Shown in pieces: positions 1 through 7,489 of a DNA stretch of 64,000 nucleotides. The DNA lies in contig NZ_JAEFCA010000007.1 in the NCBI RefSeq assembly GCF_016405855.1, forward strand, positions 1 to 64,000, given 5' to 3'. A program made the position numbers and the translations under genes. Every line of letters begins with the position of its first letter. Positions within the stretch are counted from its first letter, which is position 1. The notes beneath the pieces are model-generated. The model ran no database searches, was not told the DNA's origin, and was given only the letters and a program-made list of their open reading frames with translations. This DNA comes from Flavobacterium sp. IB48. Its GTDB lineage: Bacteria; Bacteroidota; Bacteroidia; Flavobacteriales; Flavobacteriaceae.

Positions 1-55
1 ACCCACGACCTGCTGATTACAAATCAGCTGCTCTAGCCAGCTGAGCTACATCGGC
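1..55 (-). tRNA. tRNA-Thr (anticodon TGT), 3' end cut by window edge
   Basis: Read on the minus strand from position 55, the sequence folds as a tRNA. It has a 7-nt 5' acceptor half, TA at positions 8-9, a D stem GCTC/GAGC, and an anticodon stem GCTGA/TCAGC enclosing the loop TTTGTAA. The anticodon is therefore TGT (Thr, codon ACA). The variable loop and the start of the T stem follow, and the gene runs off the left edge, so the T loop and 3' acceptor strand are not visible. Confidence 0.9.
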
Positions 56-131
56 CTCATTACGGGTGCAAATATAAAGCGGTTTTTCAATTTCCCAAAA
101 TAAATTTGCACTTTTTTACACTTTTTTTTTC

Positions 132-398
132 TTATAATGCGTTGATTTTTTCAATCAATTGATTAGCAGCTTGTTCTAATTCAACATTAATTTGTTTGAA
201 ATGTGCTTTTTTATTTTCAACGTTCTTTGCGTTCACTTTTGTAATCAAAGTATCGAATGCAGCGATAGCTTCATCGACCAAAGCATTCGTTTCTGGAGTA
301 GGATTTCCTGTTGTTGACATCTCAAACAAGTAAACTGCCTCAATAATATCTCCTAATACGAAGTTGATGTCTTTCTTTAAATTCTTAACGTTTGCCAT
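132..398 (-). CDS. Small helical protein of unknown function (88 aa)
   Basis: I do not recognise a named domain. The 88-residue protein is charged, rich in Asn, Lys, Glu and Ala, has no signal peptide or membrane segment, and looks fully alpha-helical and cytosolic. It lies downstream of manA on the same strand, and a good TAnnTTTG-type -7 box sits just upstream of its ATG (425-432 on the minus strand). It can therefore be transcribed on its own as well as by read-through. Coding potential is supported by a clean open frame and by a start placed close to that promoter box. Function unknown; probably a conserved flavobacterial hypothetical. Confidence 0.75.
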   Translation of the reverse strand: MANVKNLKKDINFVLGDIIEAVYLFEMSTTGNPTPETNALVDEAIAAFDTLITKVNAKNVENKKAHFKQINVELEQAANQLIEKINAL

Positions 399-424
399 TT
401 TCTTTTTATTTTAATTTGCGTCTG

Positions 425-432
425 CAAAAGTA
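425..432 (-). promoter_or_regulatory. Putative -7 box for the 88-aa gene
   Basis: The minus strand reads TACTTTTG, matching the Bacteroidota -7 consensus TAnnTTTG. It ends about 26 nt before the start codon of the small gene. No clear -33 TTG was found at the usual distance, so this rests on one box only. Confidence 0.35.
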
Positions 433-454
433 CATATTATCTTTAAATTTAATG

Positions 455-1423
455 CTAAGAAATGTAAATTTCTAAAATTGAAGCTTTTCCGCTCAAATTA
501 AATGCATTTATAGCAGCTGGAACCAAAACAGTATCTCCTTTTTTATAAGCTTGCTTGAATCCGTCATATTCAATTTCAAAATCACCTTCGATACACATAT
601 ATACTGTAAATGTTTCTCCATTTTTGGCAACTTCTAATTTATTTTCTAACGGAAGAAAATTCGTTGTAAAATATGGACAGTCTACAACAGTATTTGAGGT
701 ATTAACTTTTGTCTCGTATTTTTTCTGTGTATCTACTTTATTATAGTTAATTGCATCTAGAGCAAGATCTACGTGCAATTCTCTTTTATTTCCTTGCGCA
801 TCTACACGATCAAAATCATATAATCTATATGTAATATCAGAAGTCTGTTGAATTTCGGCAACAACCAAACCAGCTCCAATTGCGTGAACTGTTCCAGTTT
901 CTAAAAAGAAAACATCTCCAGCTTTTGCTTTTACATCATCTAAGATAGACACCAAAGTATTATCGTGTAAATGTTTCAAATATTCTTCTTTACTAGAATC
1001 TTCTTTAAAACCAACAATAATTCTAGCATCTGCATCGGCTTGCATTACATACCACATTTCGGTTTTACCAAATGAGTTGTGACGTTCTTTTGCCAACTTG
1101 TCGTTTGGATGCACTTGAATAGAAAGATCTTCTCTTGCATCTAGATATTTAAAAAGTAACGGAAATTGCTTTCCAAAACGCTCATAAACTTTAGTTCCTA
1201 AAATAGCATCTGGTGTTTCATCAATCAAATCCATTAAAGATTTTCCTTTTAAAACTCCATTTGCAACGACACTTATATCACCTTGTACAGTAGACAATTC
1301 CCAGCTTTCGCCAGTAATTTTAGAAACGATTGGTTTGTTTAGAATAGTTTTTAGTTTTTCTCCTCCCCAGATTCTTTCTTTCAAAATCGGTTCAAATTGC
1401 AAAGGGTATAAATTCTGACTCAT
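455..1423 (-). CDS. manA: Mannose-6-phosphate isomerase, type I
   Basis: Zinc-dependent cupin enzyme converting fructose-6-phosphate and mannose-6-phosphate, the entry to GDP-mannose, GDP-fucose and mannose-derived sugars. Visible metal-site motifs are QVHPND (His about 105), the KTEMW segment (Glu about 122) and TVHAIGAG (His about 180). The 322-residue length fits the short bacterial class I form. It is cytosolic, with no signal peptide. It is the fourth gene of a same-strand row after idi, the PTPS-family gene and bcp, with a 57-bp gap before it. Its product could feed the fucosylated and nonulosonate-containing glycans made by the locus on the right side of the window (inference). Confidence 0.93.
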   Translation of the reverse strand: MSQNLYPLQFEPILKERIWGGEKLKTILNKPIVSKITGESWELSTVQGDISVVANGVLKGKSLMDLIDETPDAILGTKVYERFGKQFPLLFKYLDAREDLSIQVHPNDKLAKERHNSFGKTEMWYVMQADADARIIVGFKEDSSKEEYLKHLHDNTLVSILDDVKAKAGDVFFLETGTVHAIGAGLVVAEIQQTSDITYRLYDFDRVDAQGNKRELHVDLALDAINYNKVDTQKKYETKVNTSNTVVDCPYFTTNFLPLENKLEVAKNGETFTVYMCIEGDFEIEYDGFKQAYKKGDTVLVPAAINAFNLSGKASILEIYIS

Positions 1424-1480
1424 GTTTTTTAGGCTAATATATTTGTTTAATTAATTCTAATTTGATACTATTTTGGTAAT

Positions 1481-1939
1481 CTATGATACTAATTCTTGAA
1501 CAATTTCTAAGGCTTTCGGTATATGTTTGGCAGCATTTGCACTATCAAATATCGAAATTAATAAACCATTCTTATCAATTATATAAGTAACGCGTCCTGG
1601 CAAAAGCCCGAACAAATTATTACGAACACCAAAAAGTTTTCTTAATCTTTTATCTTGATCTGAAAGCAAAATAAAAGGCAATTTATGTTTAGAAGCAAAT
1701 TTATGATGTGACTTTACACTATCGCTGCTAATACCAATTACCTCAGCTCCTAAATCTTTAAAATCTTCGTATTGATCCCGAAAACTGCAAGCTTCGGTTG
1801 TACATCCTGGTGTATTATCTTTTGGGTAAAAATAAATCACCAGTGGCTTTCTTCCTAAAACACTTTGGCTTTCAAAAAGTTCACCATTGTTGTCTTTCGC
1901 AGTAAAATTCGGAACTATATCTCCTATTTTTAATGACAT
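1481..1939 (-). CDS. bcp: Thioredoxin-dependent thiol peroxidase (BCP/PrxQ peroxiredoxin)
   Basis: Reduces hydrogen peroxide and organic hydroperoxides with electrons from thioredoxin. The AhpC/TSA fold is recognisable. The motif TPGCTTEACSFRD carries the peroxidatic Cys46 and a second Cys51 five residues later, the spacing that defines the atypical 2-Cys BCP/PrxQ group. The 152-residue length is standard and there is no export signal, so it is cytosolic. The start lies only 3 bp after the stop of the preceding PTPS-family gene, so the two are co-transcribed. Confidence 0.93.
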   Translation of the reverse strand: MSLKIGDIVPNFTAKDNNGELFESQSVLGRKPLVIYFYPKDNTPGCTTEACSFRDQYEDFKDLGAEVIGISSDSVKSHHKFASKHKLPFILLSDQDKRLRKLFGVRNNLFGLLPGRVTYIIDKNGLLISIFDSANAAKHIPKALEIVQELVS

Positions 1940-1942
1940 TTT

Positions 1943-2353
1943 TTATTCTCCTTTATAAGTTACAAAATTTCGGTCCGTTTCGTTCAGCACAACTTCAAGA
2001 TCAAAGTCGGCATGAATTCGTTGTCTAATTTTATTCCATATCACAACAGCAATATTCTCTGCAGTCGGATTCAAATCTGCAAATTCTGGAACATCCAGAT
2101 TAAGATTTTTGTGATCAAACGGAATTTCTACTTCTTCTCGTATAATGTCCGCTAATACTTTCACATCTAAAACAAAACCAGTTTCCGGGTCAATCTTTCC
2201 TGTAACACTTACTGTTAAACCATAATTATGACCATGAAAGTTCGGATTATTGCATTTTCCAAAAACAGCGTCGTTTTTTTCAAATGACCAATCCTTTCGA
2301 TGCAGTCGATGTGCAGCATTAAAATGTGCTTTTCTTGATATGGTTACTCTCAT
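1943..2353 (-). CDS. 6-pyruvoyl-tetrahydropterin synthase / QueD family enzyme
   Basis: A 136-residue zinc enzyme of the tunnelling fold that acts on dihydroneopterin triphosphate. Zinc ligands are His15 (HFNAAHRL) and the pair His40/His42 (FHGHNYG). The catalytic Cys is Cys34. The spacing from Cys34 to the HGH pair is C-x5-HGH. From memory of the family, that is the form typical of true 6-pyruvoyl-tetrahydropterin synthases (PTPS-II), whereas canonical queuosine QueD has C-x3-HGH. The product could therefore be 6-pyruvoyl-tetrahydropterin rather than 6-carboxy-tetrahydropterin, and I leave the symbol open. It lies between idi (20-bp gap) and bcp (3-bp gap) in a same-strand row. No other queuosine or pterin genes are nearby. 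Confidence 0.88.
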   Translation of the reverse strand: MRVTISRKAHFNAAHRLHRKDWSFEKNDAVFGKCNNPNFHGHNYGLTVSVTGKIDPETGFVLDVKVLADIIREEVEIPFDHKNLNLDVPEFADLNPTAENIAVVIWNKIRQRIHADFDLEVVLNETDRNFVTYKGE

Positions 2354-2373
2354 TTATGTTTCTGGTTAGTTGG

Positions 2374-2901
2374 CTATAATTTATGGTCTTCAAGATAATG
2401 ATCAAATTCATCAAAAATTATCTTAAACCAAACGGTATAAATTTCGGGCTGTTTTTCAATATCTGCTTTCACATCTTCAATACTCATCCATTTCCAATCT
2501 TCGACTTCGTCTGGATTTATATTTGGTTCCTCATTATAATAACCAATCATAACATGATCCAATTCATGCTCTGTCAAACCATTATCAAAAGGCGCTTTAT
2601 AAATAAAATGAAACAGCTCTTTCAATTCAGCCTTAAAACCCATTTCTTCAAATAATCTTCGGCTTCCTGCCTCGATGTTTGATTCTCCTTCTCTCTGATG
2701 ACTGCAACAAGTGTTTGTCCAAAGTAAAGGAGAATGATATTTATGATGAGCACGCTGCTGCAGCATAATTTCGTTTTTACTATTTAGAATAAAAACCGAA
2801 AAGGCACGGTGCAAAAGCGCTTTTTCATGTGCTTCTAATTTTGGCATTAAGCCAATCTGTTCATCGTTCTGATTAACTAGTATTACGTTTTCTTCTGTCA
2901 T
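2374..2901 (-). CDS. idi: Isopentenyl-diphosphate delta-isomerase, type I (Nudix fold)
   Basis: Interconverts isopentenyl and dimethylallyl diphosphate for isoprenoids, including the undecaprenyl carrier used by the glycan locus and carotenoid or menaquinone precursors. The 175-residue protein shows the Nudix-like helix GSRRLFEEMGF and the active-site segment LWTNTCCSHQ, whose second Cys (about Cys66) aligns with the catalytic Cys of the E. coli enzyme. The acidic stretch before WKWM would supply the catalytic Glu. It is the first gene of the idi / PTPS-family / bcp / manA row, with a TAnnTTTG box just upstream. Confidence 0.94.
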   Translation of the reverse strand: MTEENVILVNQNDEQIGLMPKLEAHEKALLHRAFSVFILNSKNEIMLQQRAHHKYHSPLLWTNTCCSHQREGESNIEAGSRRLFEEMGFKAELKELFHFIYKAPFDNGLTEHELDHVMIGYYNEEPNINPDEVEDWKWMSIEDVKADIEKQPEIYTVWFKIIFDEFDHYLEDHKL

Positions 2902-2918
2902 AAGGCTTCTTAAGCAAA

Positions 2919-2926
2919 CAAAAATA
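2919..2926 (-). promoter_or_regulatory. Putative -7 box upstream of idi
   Basis: The minus strand reads TATTTTTG, matching TAnnTTTG, about 18 nt before the idi start codon. No convincing -33 box is visible. It lies in a 293-bp divergent gap between idi and msrB that otherwise shows no gene. Confidence 0.33.
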
Positions 2927-3138
2927 CGAAAAAAGAAATGGCTTAAAAATCCTAATTAAGTTTGTCAAAAGCTTTGCTTTCAAATAAATTTCTATTTCCT
3001 TGATTTACAACTCTATAATTCTGCTAAAAATTAAAAGCTGTTAAAATTAAGACATAAAAACTAGATTGTCTCATTTTACGTAACTAATAAAAAGTTAAAA
3101 CACACTTAAAAAAATCTCAATAATAACCTTGTCTGTAA

Positions 3139-3166
3139 TTTGAAGCTAAATCTCGGCGTATCTTTG
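3139..3166 (+). promoter_or_regulatory. Promoter of msrB-msrA (-33 TTTG, -7 TATCTTTG)
   Basis: The -7 box TATCTTTG at 3159-3166 matches TAnnTTTG, and a TTTG at 3139-3142 lies 16 nt upstream in the -33 position. The predicted transcript would start near 3173, giving a leader of about 22 nt before the msrB ATG. The same spacing occurs at the pssA promoter in this window, which supports both calls. Confidence 0.55.
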
Positions 3167-3194
3167 AAATACAGATTATAGCACCCAAGAACTT

Positions 3195-3749
3195 ATGAAA
3201 TCTAAAAATCTAATTTTCAGCCTTTGTTTTCTACTTCCGCTCTTTATTCTGCAAGCTTGCGGACAAAACACTAAAAAACAAACTACACAAACTGCTGTTA
3301 TGGAAAATAAAATCAGTAAACCCGGAAATCCTTATTATTCGAATACCGATACAACAAAATTAAATGTAAGCAACGCCGAATGGAAAAAGGTTTTGCCTGA
3401 GGATGTTTATGCTGTAATGCGCGAAGCCGACACTGAAAGACCTTTTACTGGAAAGTATTGGAATTCTGATGAAAAAGGAACTTATTACTGCGCTTCTTGC
3501 GGAAACTTACTTTTTAGATCTACAGCTAAGTTTTCAAGCAGTTGCGGATGGCCAAGCTTCTTTGAACAGGAAAACAAAAAAAGCATAGTTTTTAAAGAAG
3601 ACAACTCGCTTGGAATGGAAAGAACCGAAGCGCTTTGCGGGCGTTGCGGTGGACATTTAGGCCACATTTTTGATGACGGTCCTGCTCCTACTGGAAAACG
3701 TTATTGCATGAATTCGATTGCTCTTGATTTTATTCCCGATAATAAATAA
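3195..3749 (+). CDS. msrB: Peptide methionine-R-sulfoxide reductase MsrB, lipoprotein form
   Basis: Reduces the R-epimer of methionine sulfoxide in oxidised proteins. The N-terminus is a lipoprotein signal with lipobox LQAC (Cys about 22), so the enzyme is probably anchored in the periplasm or outer membrane. The SelR domain follows. It has two CxxC zinc pairs (YYCASCG and ALCGRCG), the CGWPSF substrate motif, GGHLGHIFDDGP, and the catalytic Cys in RYCMNS. The 184-residue length is that of a standard domain plus signal and linker. msrA follows after 7 bp, so the pair is a two-gene extracytoplasmic methionine repair operon. Confidence 0.95.
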   Translation: MKSKNLIFSLCFLLPLFILQACGQNTKKQTTQTAVMENKISKPGNPYYSNTDTTKLNVSNAEWKKVLPEDVYAVMREADTERPFTGKYWNSDEKGTYYCASCGNLLFRSTAKFSSSCGWPSFFEQENKKSIVFKEDNSLGMERTEALCGRCGGHLGHIFDDGPAPTGKRYCMNSIALDFIPDNK

Positions 3750-3756
3750 ACTAAAA

Positions 3757-4368
3757 ATGAAAAATATACTTTTAATATGTCTTTTTACGCTTTCGCTAAA
3801 TGGCATTTCTCAAAATAAAAAATCCAATCTCGAAACTATTACGCTTGGCGGAGGTTGCTACTGGTGCGTTGAAGCCGTTTACGAAAATCTGGACGGAGTA
3901 AAATCTGTTGTTTCTGGATTTTCAGGAGGAAATGTTGCTAACCCTACTTACGAAGAAGTTTGCACAGGAGAAACGGGCCACGCCGAAGTGGTTCAGATTA
4001 CTTATGACAAAACTGTAACTGATATTAACGAGATCTTCAAAGTTTTCTTTACCGTTCACGATCCAACTACTTTAAACCGCCAAGGTGCAGATGTTGGCAC
4101 ACAATACCGCTCCGTTATTTTCTATAGAAATGACGAACAGAAAAAAGCGGCTCAAAGTATTATTGCCGAACTAAACAAAGCAAAAGTCTACAATAGTCCG
4201 ATTGTGACCAAGGTGGAACCTTTTAAAGTTTTTTATAAAGCCGAAGATTATCATCAAAACTATTATGCGAACAATAAAAACCAGCCGTATTGCAAAATGG
4301 TGATTCAGCCTAAAATAGAAAAGTTTGAAAAGGTTTTTAAAGATAAACTGAAAAAGAAACAAGGCTAA
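3757..4368 (+). CDS. msrA: Peptide methionine-S-sulfoxide reductase MsrA, exported
   Basis: Reduces the S-epimer of methionine sulfoxide. The active-site motif GGGCYWCVEA is the family GCFWC block with Tyr in place of Phe. Further conserved parts are SGFSGG, GHAEVVQ and the TTLNRQGADVGTQYRS segment. I start the gene at the ATG at 3757, 7 bp after msrB. This puts a cleavable signal peptide (MKNILLICLFTLSLNG, then ISQ) directly at the N-terminus and gives 203 aa. An in-frame ATG at 3718, inside msrB, would bury that signal. It acts with MsrB outside the cytoplasm. A strong terminator follows. Confidence 0.94.
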   Translation: MKNILLICLFTLSLNGISQNKKSNLETITLGGGCYWCVEAVYENLDGVKSVVSGFSGGNVANPTYEEVCTGETGHAEVVQITYDKTVTDINEIFKVFFTVHDPTTLNRQGADVGTQYRSVIFYRNDEQKKAAQSIIAELNKAKVYNSPIVTKVEPFKVFYKAEDYHQNYYANNKNQPYCKMVIQPKIEKFEKVFKDKLKKKQG

Positions 4369-4385
4369 TACAACTTATTATTATC

Positions 4386-4415
4386 AACCGTCCACAAAAA
4401 TGGACGGTTTTTTTT
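4386..4415 (+). terminator. Intrinsic terminator after msrA
   Basis: A perfect 9-bp stem AACCGTCCA / TGGACGGTT with a 6-nt loop is followed by a run of T. It ends the msrB-msrA transcript 18 bp after the msrA stop. Confidence 0.88.
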
Positions 4416-4546
4416 ATTTCACCAAACCTTGTAAACACTGGGTTTTTCTTTTAATTGAAAAAATATTTTAATTTTTTTTCTCTTTTTTGTCCAATCCTGA
4501 AAGTTCGATTGTTATTAGGGTATAAACAATTAAAAAATTATACATC

Positions 4547-4999
4547 ATGGAAACTAGACTTAATTTATTCGAACAAGGTCAAAAAGCAGTTAGCACATTA
4601 TTTGGAATTAGCGGTTATTTGAAAAAAGGAACAATTGAAGCATCTCTTATGGAATTAATAAATTTCAGAATCTCTCAAATCAACAACTGCGGTTATTGTT
4701 TAGACATGCATTCAAAAGAAGCTTTAGCCGCTGGAGAAACAACACAACGTTTATTTGGATTAAGTGTGTGGAGAGAAACTCCGTATTTTACACAAAGAGA
4801 AAGAGTCGCTCTTGCTTTAGCAGAAGCTGTAAATGCTTGTGATGTTCCAGACGAAATTTACGAAATCGCAAAAGCTGAATTTACAGAACAAGAATTAATA
4901 GATCTTACGCTTGCAGTTGCTGCCATCAACGCTTGGAACCGTCTTAACATCACTTTTTCCAATGTGCCTGGAACTTATAGAGTTGGACAGTTCGGATAA
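4547..4999 (+). CDS. AhpD-like / carboxymuconolactone decarboxylase family protein
   Basis: The 150-residue helical protein carries the AhpD-type redox motif CGYCLDMH (CxxCxxxH), preceded by the typical RISQINNC segment. Family members of this fold act as alkylhydroperoxidases or thiol-redox proteins. The true substrate here is unknown. It is cytosolic, with no signal peptide. It is followed at 79 bp by a DGPF/YCII protein and then an ECF sigma factor. CMD-family genes are a known partner type of some ECF groups, so it is a plausible target or effector of that sigma factor. Confidence 0.88.
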   Translation: METRLNLFEQGQKAVSTLFGISGYLKKGTIEASLMELINFRISQINNCGYCLDMHSKEALAAGETTQRLFGLSVWRETPYFTQRERVALALAEAVNACDVPDEIYEIAKAEFTEQELIDLTLAVAAINAWNRLNITFSNVPGTYRVGQFG

Positions 5000-5078
5000 A
5001 CAGTAATTGATTTTATTTTGTAAAAACAATTAACTTTATACAACTCAAAGCAAATTATTCAATTTAAAAACATAAAAA

Positions 5079-5417
5079 ATGAATGAGTTTTTATTGATTT
5101 TCAGAAGAGATTTTAAAACAAAAGAAACACAGCCGTCTCCAGAAGAATTGCAGCAGCATTTACAGCAGTGGCAAAACTGGTTTGGAAGTCTTGCAGCTCA
5201 AGATAAACTGGCAAGACCTTTACAGAAATGGGACGGCGAGGGAAAACTTGTAAATTCAAATAAGGGAATTACCGACGGGCCTTTTGTTGAAATTAAAGAA
5301 TCTATTGGCGGATTGATTATAATTAAAGCCAAAGATTATGACGAAGCAGCCGAAATTGCGCAAGGATGTCCAGTTTTAAATTTTGGCGGAAATGTCGAAA
5401 TTAGAATGGCCGTTTAG
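5079..5417 (+). CDS. DGPF-motif / YCII-related domain protein
   Basis: The 112-residue protein of the dimeric alpha-beta-barrel YCII type carries the sequence DGPFVEIKE, the hallmark of the DGPF proteins that accompany ECF42-group sigma factors. It is cytosolic. The biochemical role of the family is not established. The sigma gene starts 62 bp after its stop, with a terminator-like hairpin between them, so the two genes are linked but their expression may be uncoupled. Confidence 0.9.
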   Translation: MNEFLLIFRRDFKTKETQPSPEELQQHLQQWQNWFGSLAAQDKLARPLQKWDGEGKLVNSNKGITDGPFVEIKESIGGLIIIKAKDYDEAAEIAQGCPVLNFGGNVEIRMAV

Positions 5418-5436
5418 ATTTTAAATCAACTTAAAC

Positions 5437-5469
5437 AAAATGCCTTTGTATCTTTACTAAGGCATTTTT
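5437..5469 (+). terminator. Hairpin with T-run between the DGPF gene and the ECF sigma gene
   Basis: A perfect 10-bp stem AAAATGCCTT / AAGGCATTTT with a 12-nt loop, followed by a short T run. It ends only 11 nt before the sigma-factor ATG. It looks like an intrinsic terminator for the upstream gene, but its position inside the sigma leader also allows attenuation or start-site masking. Confidence 0.65.
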
Positions 5470-5479
5470 CTCTTAAAAC

Positions 5480-6724
5480 ATGGAGCACAAAGAACTTTTA
5501 CCAAACTTATTCAGAACCGAATATCAAAAAATAGTTTCAGTTCTCTGCAGCTTATTCGGAATTCAGCATATCGAAATTGCAGAAGATATTGTAAGTGATA
5601 CTTTTTTGACCGCTTCAGAAACTTGGGCAATTAAAGGCATTCCAGAAAACCCTTCAGCTTGGCTTTATACCGTTGCCAAAAATAAAACCAAAAACTATCT
5701 GAAAAGAAACAACGTTTTTGAGACCAAAATCGTTTCCGAAATAAAACACAATACTCCATTAAACAATCCTGAAATCGACATTGATTTGTCTGATCAAAAT
5801 ATTGCCGATAGCCAACTGGCGATGATATTTACGGTTTGCAATCCGTGTAATTCCGAAGAAGCTCAAATAGCCCTTGCCTTAAATTTATTATGTGGTTTTG
5901 GAGTAAATGAAATTTCAGATGCTTTTTTATCTAACAGGGAAGTCATTTACAAAAGAATTAATCGCGCCAAAGAAAAGCTAAAAGAAGAAAACATAAAAAT
6001 TCAGCATCCGAACAATACTGAAATAAAAGACAGGATACAAACGGTTCTCAAAACCATTTACCTGCTTTATTCTGAAGGCTACTACTCTATTTCGCAAAAC
6101 ACCACTTTACGAAAAGATCTTTGTTCCGAAGCCATGCGTCTGACTTATTTATTGATTGAAAATGAAAGCACAAATTTGCCACAGACAAATGCTCTAATGG
6201 CGTTAATGTGTTTTCATTCTTCAAGATTTGATGCTCGAACTGGCTTAAATGGTGAAATTATTTTATATGAAGATCAGGATCAATCGCTTTGGAATCAGGA
6301 ATTAATTGATAGAGGAACTTATTTTCTTAGTCAGTCTTCGACCGGAAATACACTTTCAAAATATCACTTAGAAGCTGGAATAGCCTATTGGCACACCATA
6401 AAAACAGAAACTTTAGAAAAATGGAAAAATATTCTGGAACTCTATAACAATCTAATCATTTTAGAATATTCGCCAATTGTTGCCTTAAACAGAACTTATG
6501 CTCTATCTAAAGTAAAAGGCAAAGAAGAAGCAATCAAAGAAGCTGAAAAATTGAATTTAACCGATAATCATTTTTATTATTCTCTACTAGGAAATCTCTA
6601 TTCTGGAATTGACACAAAAAAGGCACTACAGAATTTTGAAACAGCTCTTGGTTTAGCTAAAACAGCATCCGACAAAAATATCATCAGCAAAAACATTGAA
6701 CACTTGAAATTAAAGACAAATTAG
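5480..6724 (+). CDS. ECF RNA polymerase sigma factor, ECF42-like, with C-terminal TPR-like domain
   Basis: Residues of about 10-80 form a sigma-70 region 2 (EDIVSDTFLTASETW, then PSAWLYTVAKN). About 120-170 form region 4 (helix-turn-helix near FGVNEISDAFLSNREVIYKR). The remaining 240 residues are helical with repeats resembling TPR (for example SPIVALNRTYALSKVKG). At 414 aa it is more than twice a normal ECF factor and fits the ECF42/DUF6596 group. That group lacks an anti-sigma factor and is thought to be controlled through its C-terminal domain. Genomic linkage to a DGPF protein immediately upstream fits this assignment. No anti-sigma gene is present nearby. Confidence 0.92.
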   Translation: MEHKELLPNLFRTEYQKIVSVLCSLFGIQHIEIAEDIVSDTFLTASETWAIKGIPENPSAWLYTVAKNKTKNYLKRNNVFETKIVSEIKHNTPLNNPEIDIDLSDQNIADSQLAMIFTVCNPCNSEEAQIALALNLLCGFGVNEISDAFLSNREVIYKRINRAKEKLKEENIKIQHPNNTEIKDRIQTVLKTIYLLYSEGYYSISQNTTLRKDLCSEAMRLTYLLIENESTNLPQTNALMALMCFHSSRFDARTGLNGEIILYEDQDQSLWNQELIDRGTYFLSQSSTGNTLSKYHLEAGIAYWHTIKTETLEKWKNILELYNNLIILEYSPIVALNRTYALSKVKGKEEAIKEAEKLNLTDNHFYYSLLGNLYSGIDTKKALQNFETALGLAKTASDKNIISKNIEHLKLKTN

Positions 6725-6733
6725 ATTTAGCAT

Positions 6734-6764
6734 AAAAAAAGTGAAATGATAAATTTCATTTCAC
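6734..6764 (-). terminator. Terminator between convergent ECF sigma and META-domain genes
   Basis: A 9-bp stem GTGAAATGA / TCATTTCAC with a 6-nt loop. On the minus strand it is followed by a run of seven T, so it is best as the terminator of the META-domain gene. The plus-strand side is only moderately T-rich and may also stop the sigma transcript. Confidence 0.7.
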
Positions 6765-6789
6765 CTTTCTTATATATTGATTTTGAGTA

Positions 6790-7227
6790 CTATTGTTTAG
6801 CTACTTTTTTAAATCGCATCACTGGTACATTATCATGAATTAAATTTAGTTTTCCGTCTTTATCAACAGAATAACTCGTAACTAATTTAATTTGTTTTAA
6901 AAACTCCTGTTCTCCACCACCTTCACAAAACATCATTGTAGTTGGCCCTGCTTCTCCAAAAGTCAAAGATTTACCTTTTAAAATATAGGGTGCACTATAA
7001 CCATTACATCCATTATTCCCGTATACTTTTGTTTCTTTTTGATCGAAAGTAAGTTGTGGCTTTTTATGCGGATACAATCCTTCAAAAGCAATTCTTGGTC
7101 CAGAAATATACTCAAGTTCCCAAGTTGTGTCAAATAGATCGCCTGCGCTTTTATCTGTTTTTGATGTCTTACATGAAGCAAATAATAGCGTTAAAACTGA
7201 AAGGACTGCAAATGTGTATTTTTTCAT
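6790..7227 (-). CDS. META-domain lipoprotein (HslJ-like)
   Basis: The 145-residue protein starts with a lipoprotein signal ending in the lipobox FASC (Cys about 19). A META/HslJ-type domain follows, with features such as TTWELEYISG, NNGCNGYSAPY and PTTMMFCEGG. In E. coli HslJ is an outer-membrane or periplasmic protein linked to heat and novobiocin tolerance. The molecular role of the domain is not known. It is convergent with the sigma gene and stands alone. The start is fixed by the signal peptide. Confidence 0.88.
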   Translation of the reverse strand: MKKYTFAVLSVLTLLFASCKTSKTDKSAGDLFDTTWELEYISGPRIAFEGLYPHKKPQLTFDQKETKVYGNNGCNGYSAPYILKGKSLTFGEAGPTTMMFCEGGGEQEFLKQIKLVTSYSVDKDGKLNLIHDNVPVMRFKKVAKQ

Positions 7228-7489
7228 AAAAATGTTTTTTAAAGATTTATAATTTGTTTTCTTTTTTTGAACTAAAATAATTCTATAAAAATCCTATTCT
7301 CAATATTCATGCCCAGTTACAGCTTTTCTTAAGTTTAAATTTAACTCAACGCTGTTATTTTCTGTCTCTAAGTTACTACAAATTATTTAAAGTTTTATCG
7401 CCCAGATGTTTAAAATAAAACAAGTAACACTATTTTTTTTGTAATTTGCATCAATCAAAAAGCCAAATCATCAACAAAAAAACCAAAAA

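Noticed and set aside
3718-3756. Upstream ATG for msrA at 3718 inside msrB
   Set aside because: It would put 13 extra residues in front of a clear signal peptide; the ATG at 3757, 7 bp after msrB, fits better.
4488-4509. An ECF-type promoter (TGTCCA ... CGAT) upstream of the AhpD-like gene
   Set aside because: The spacer of about 12 nt is too short and the boxes match only loosely; no second copy upstream of the DGPF gene.
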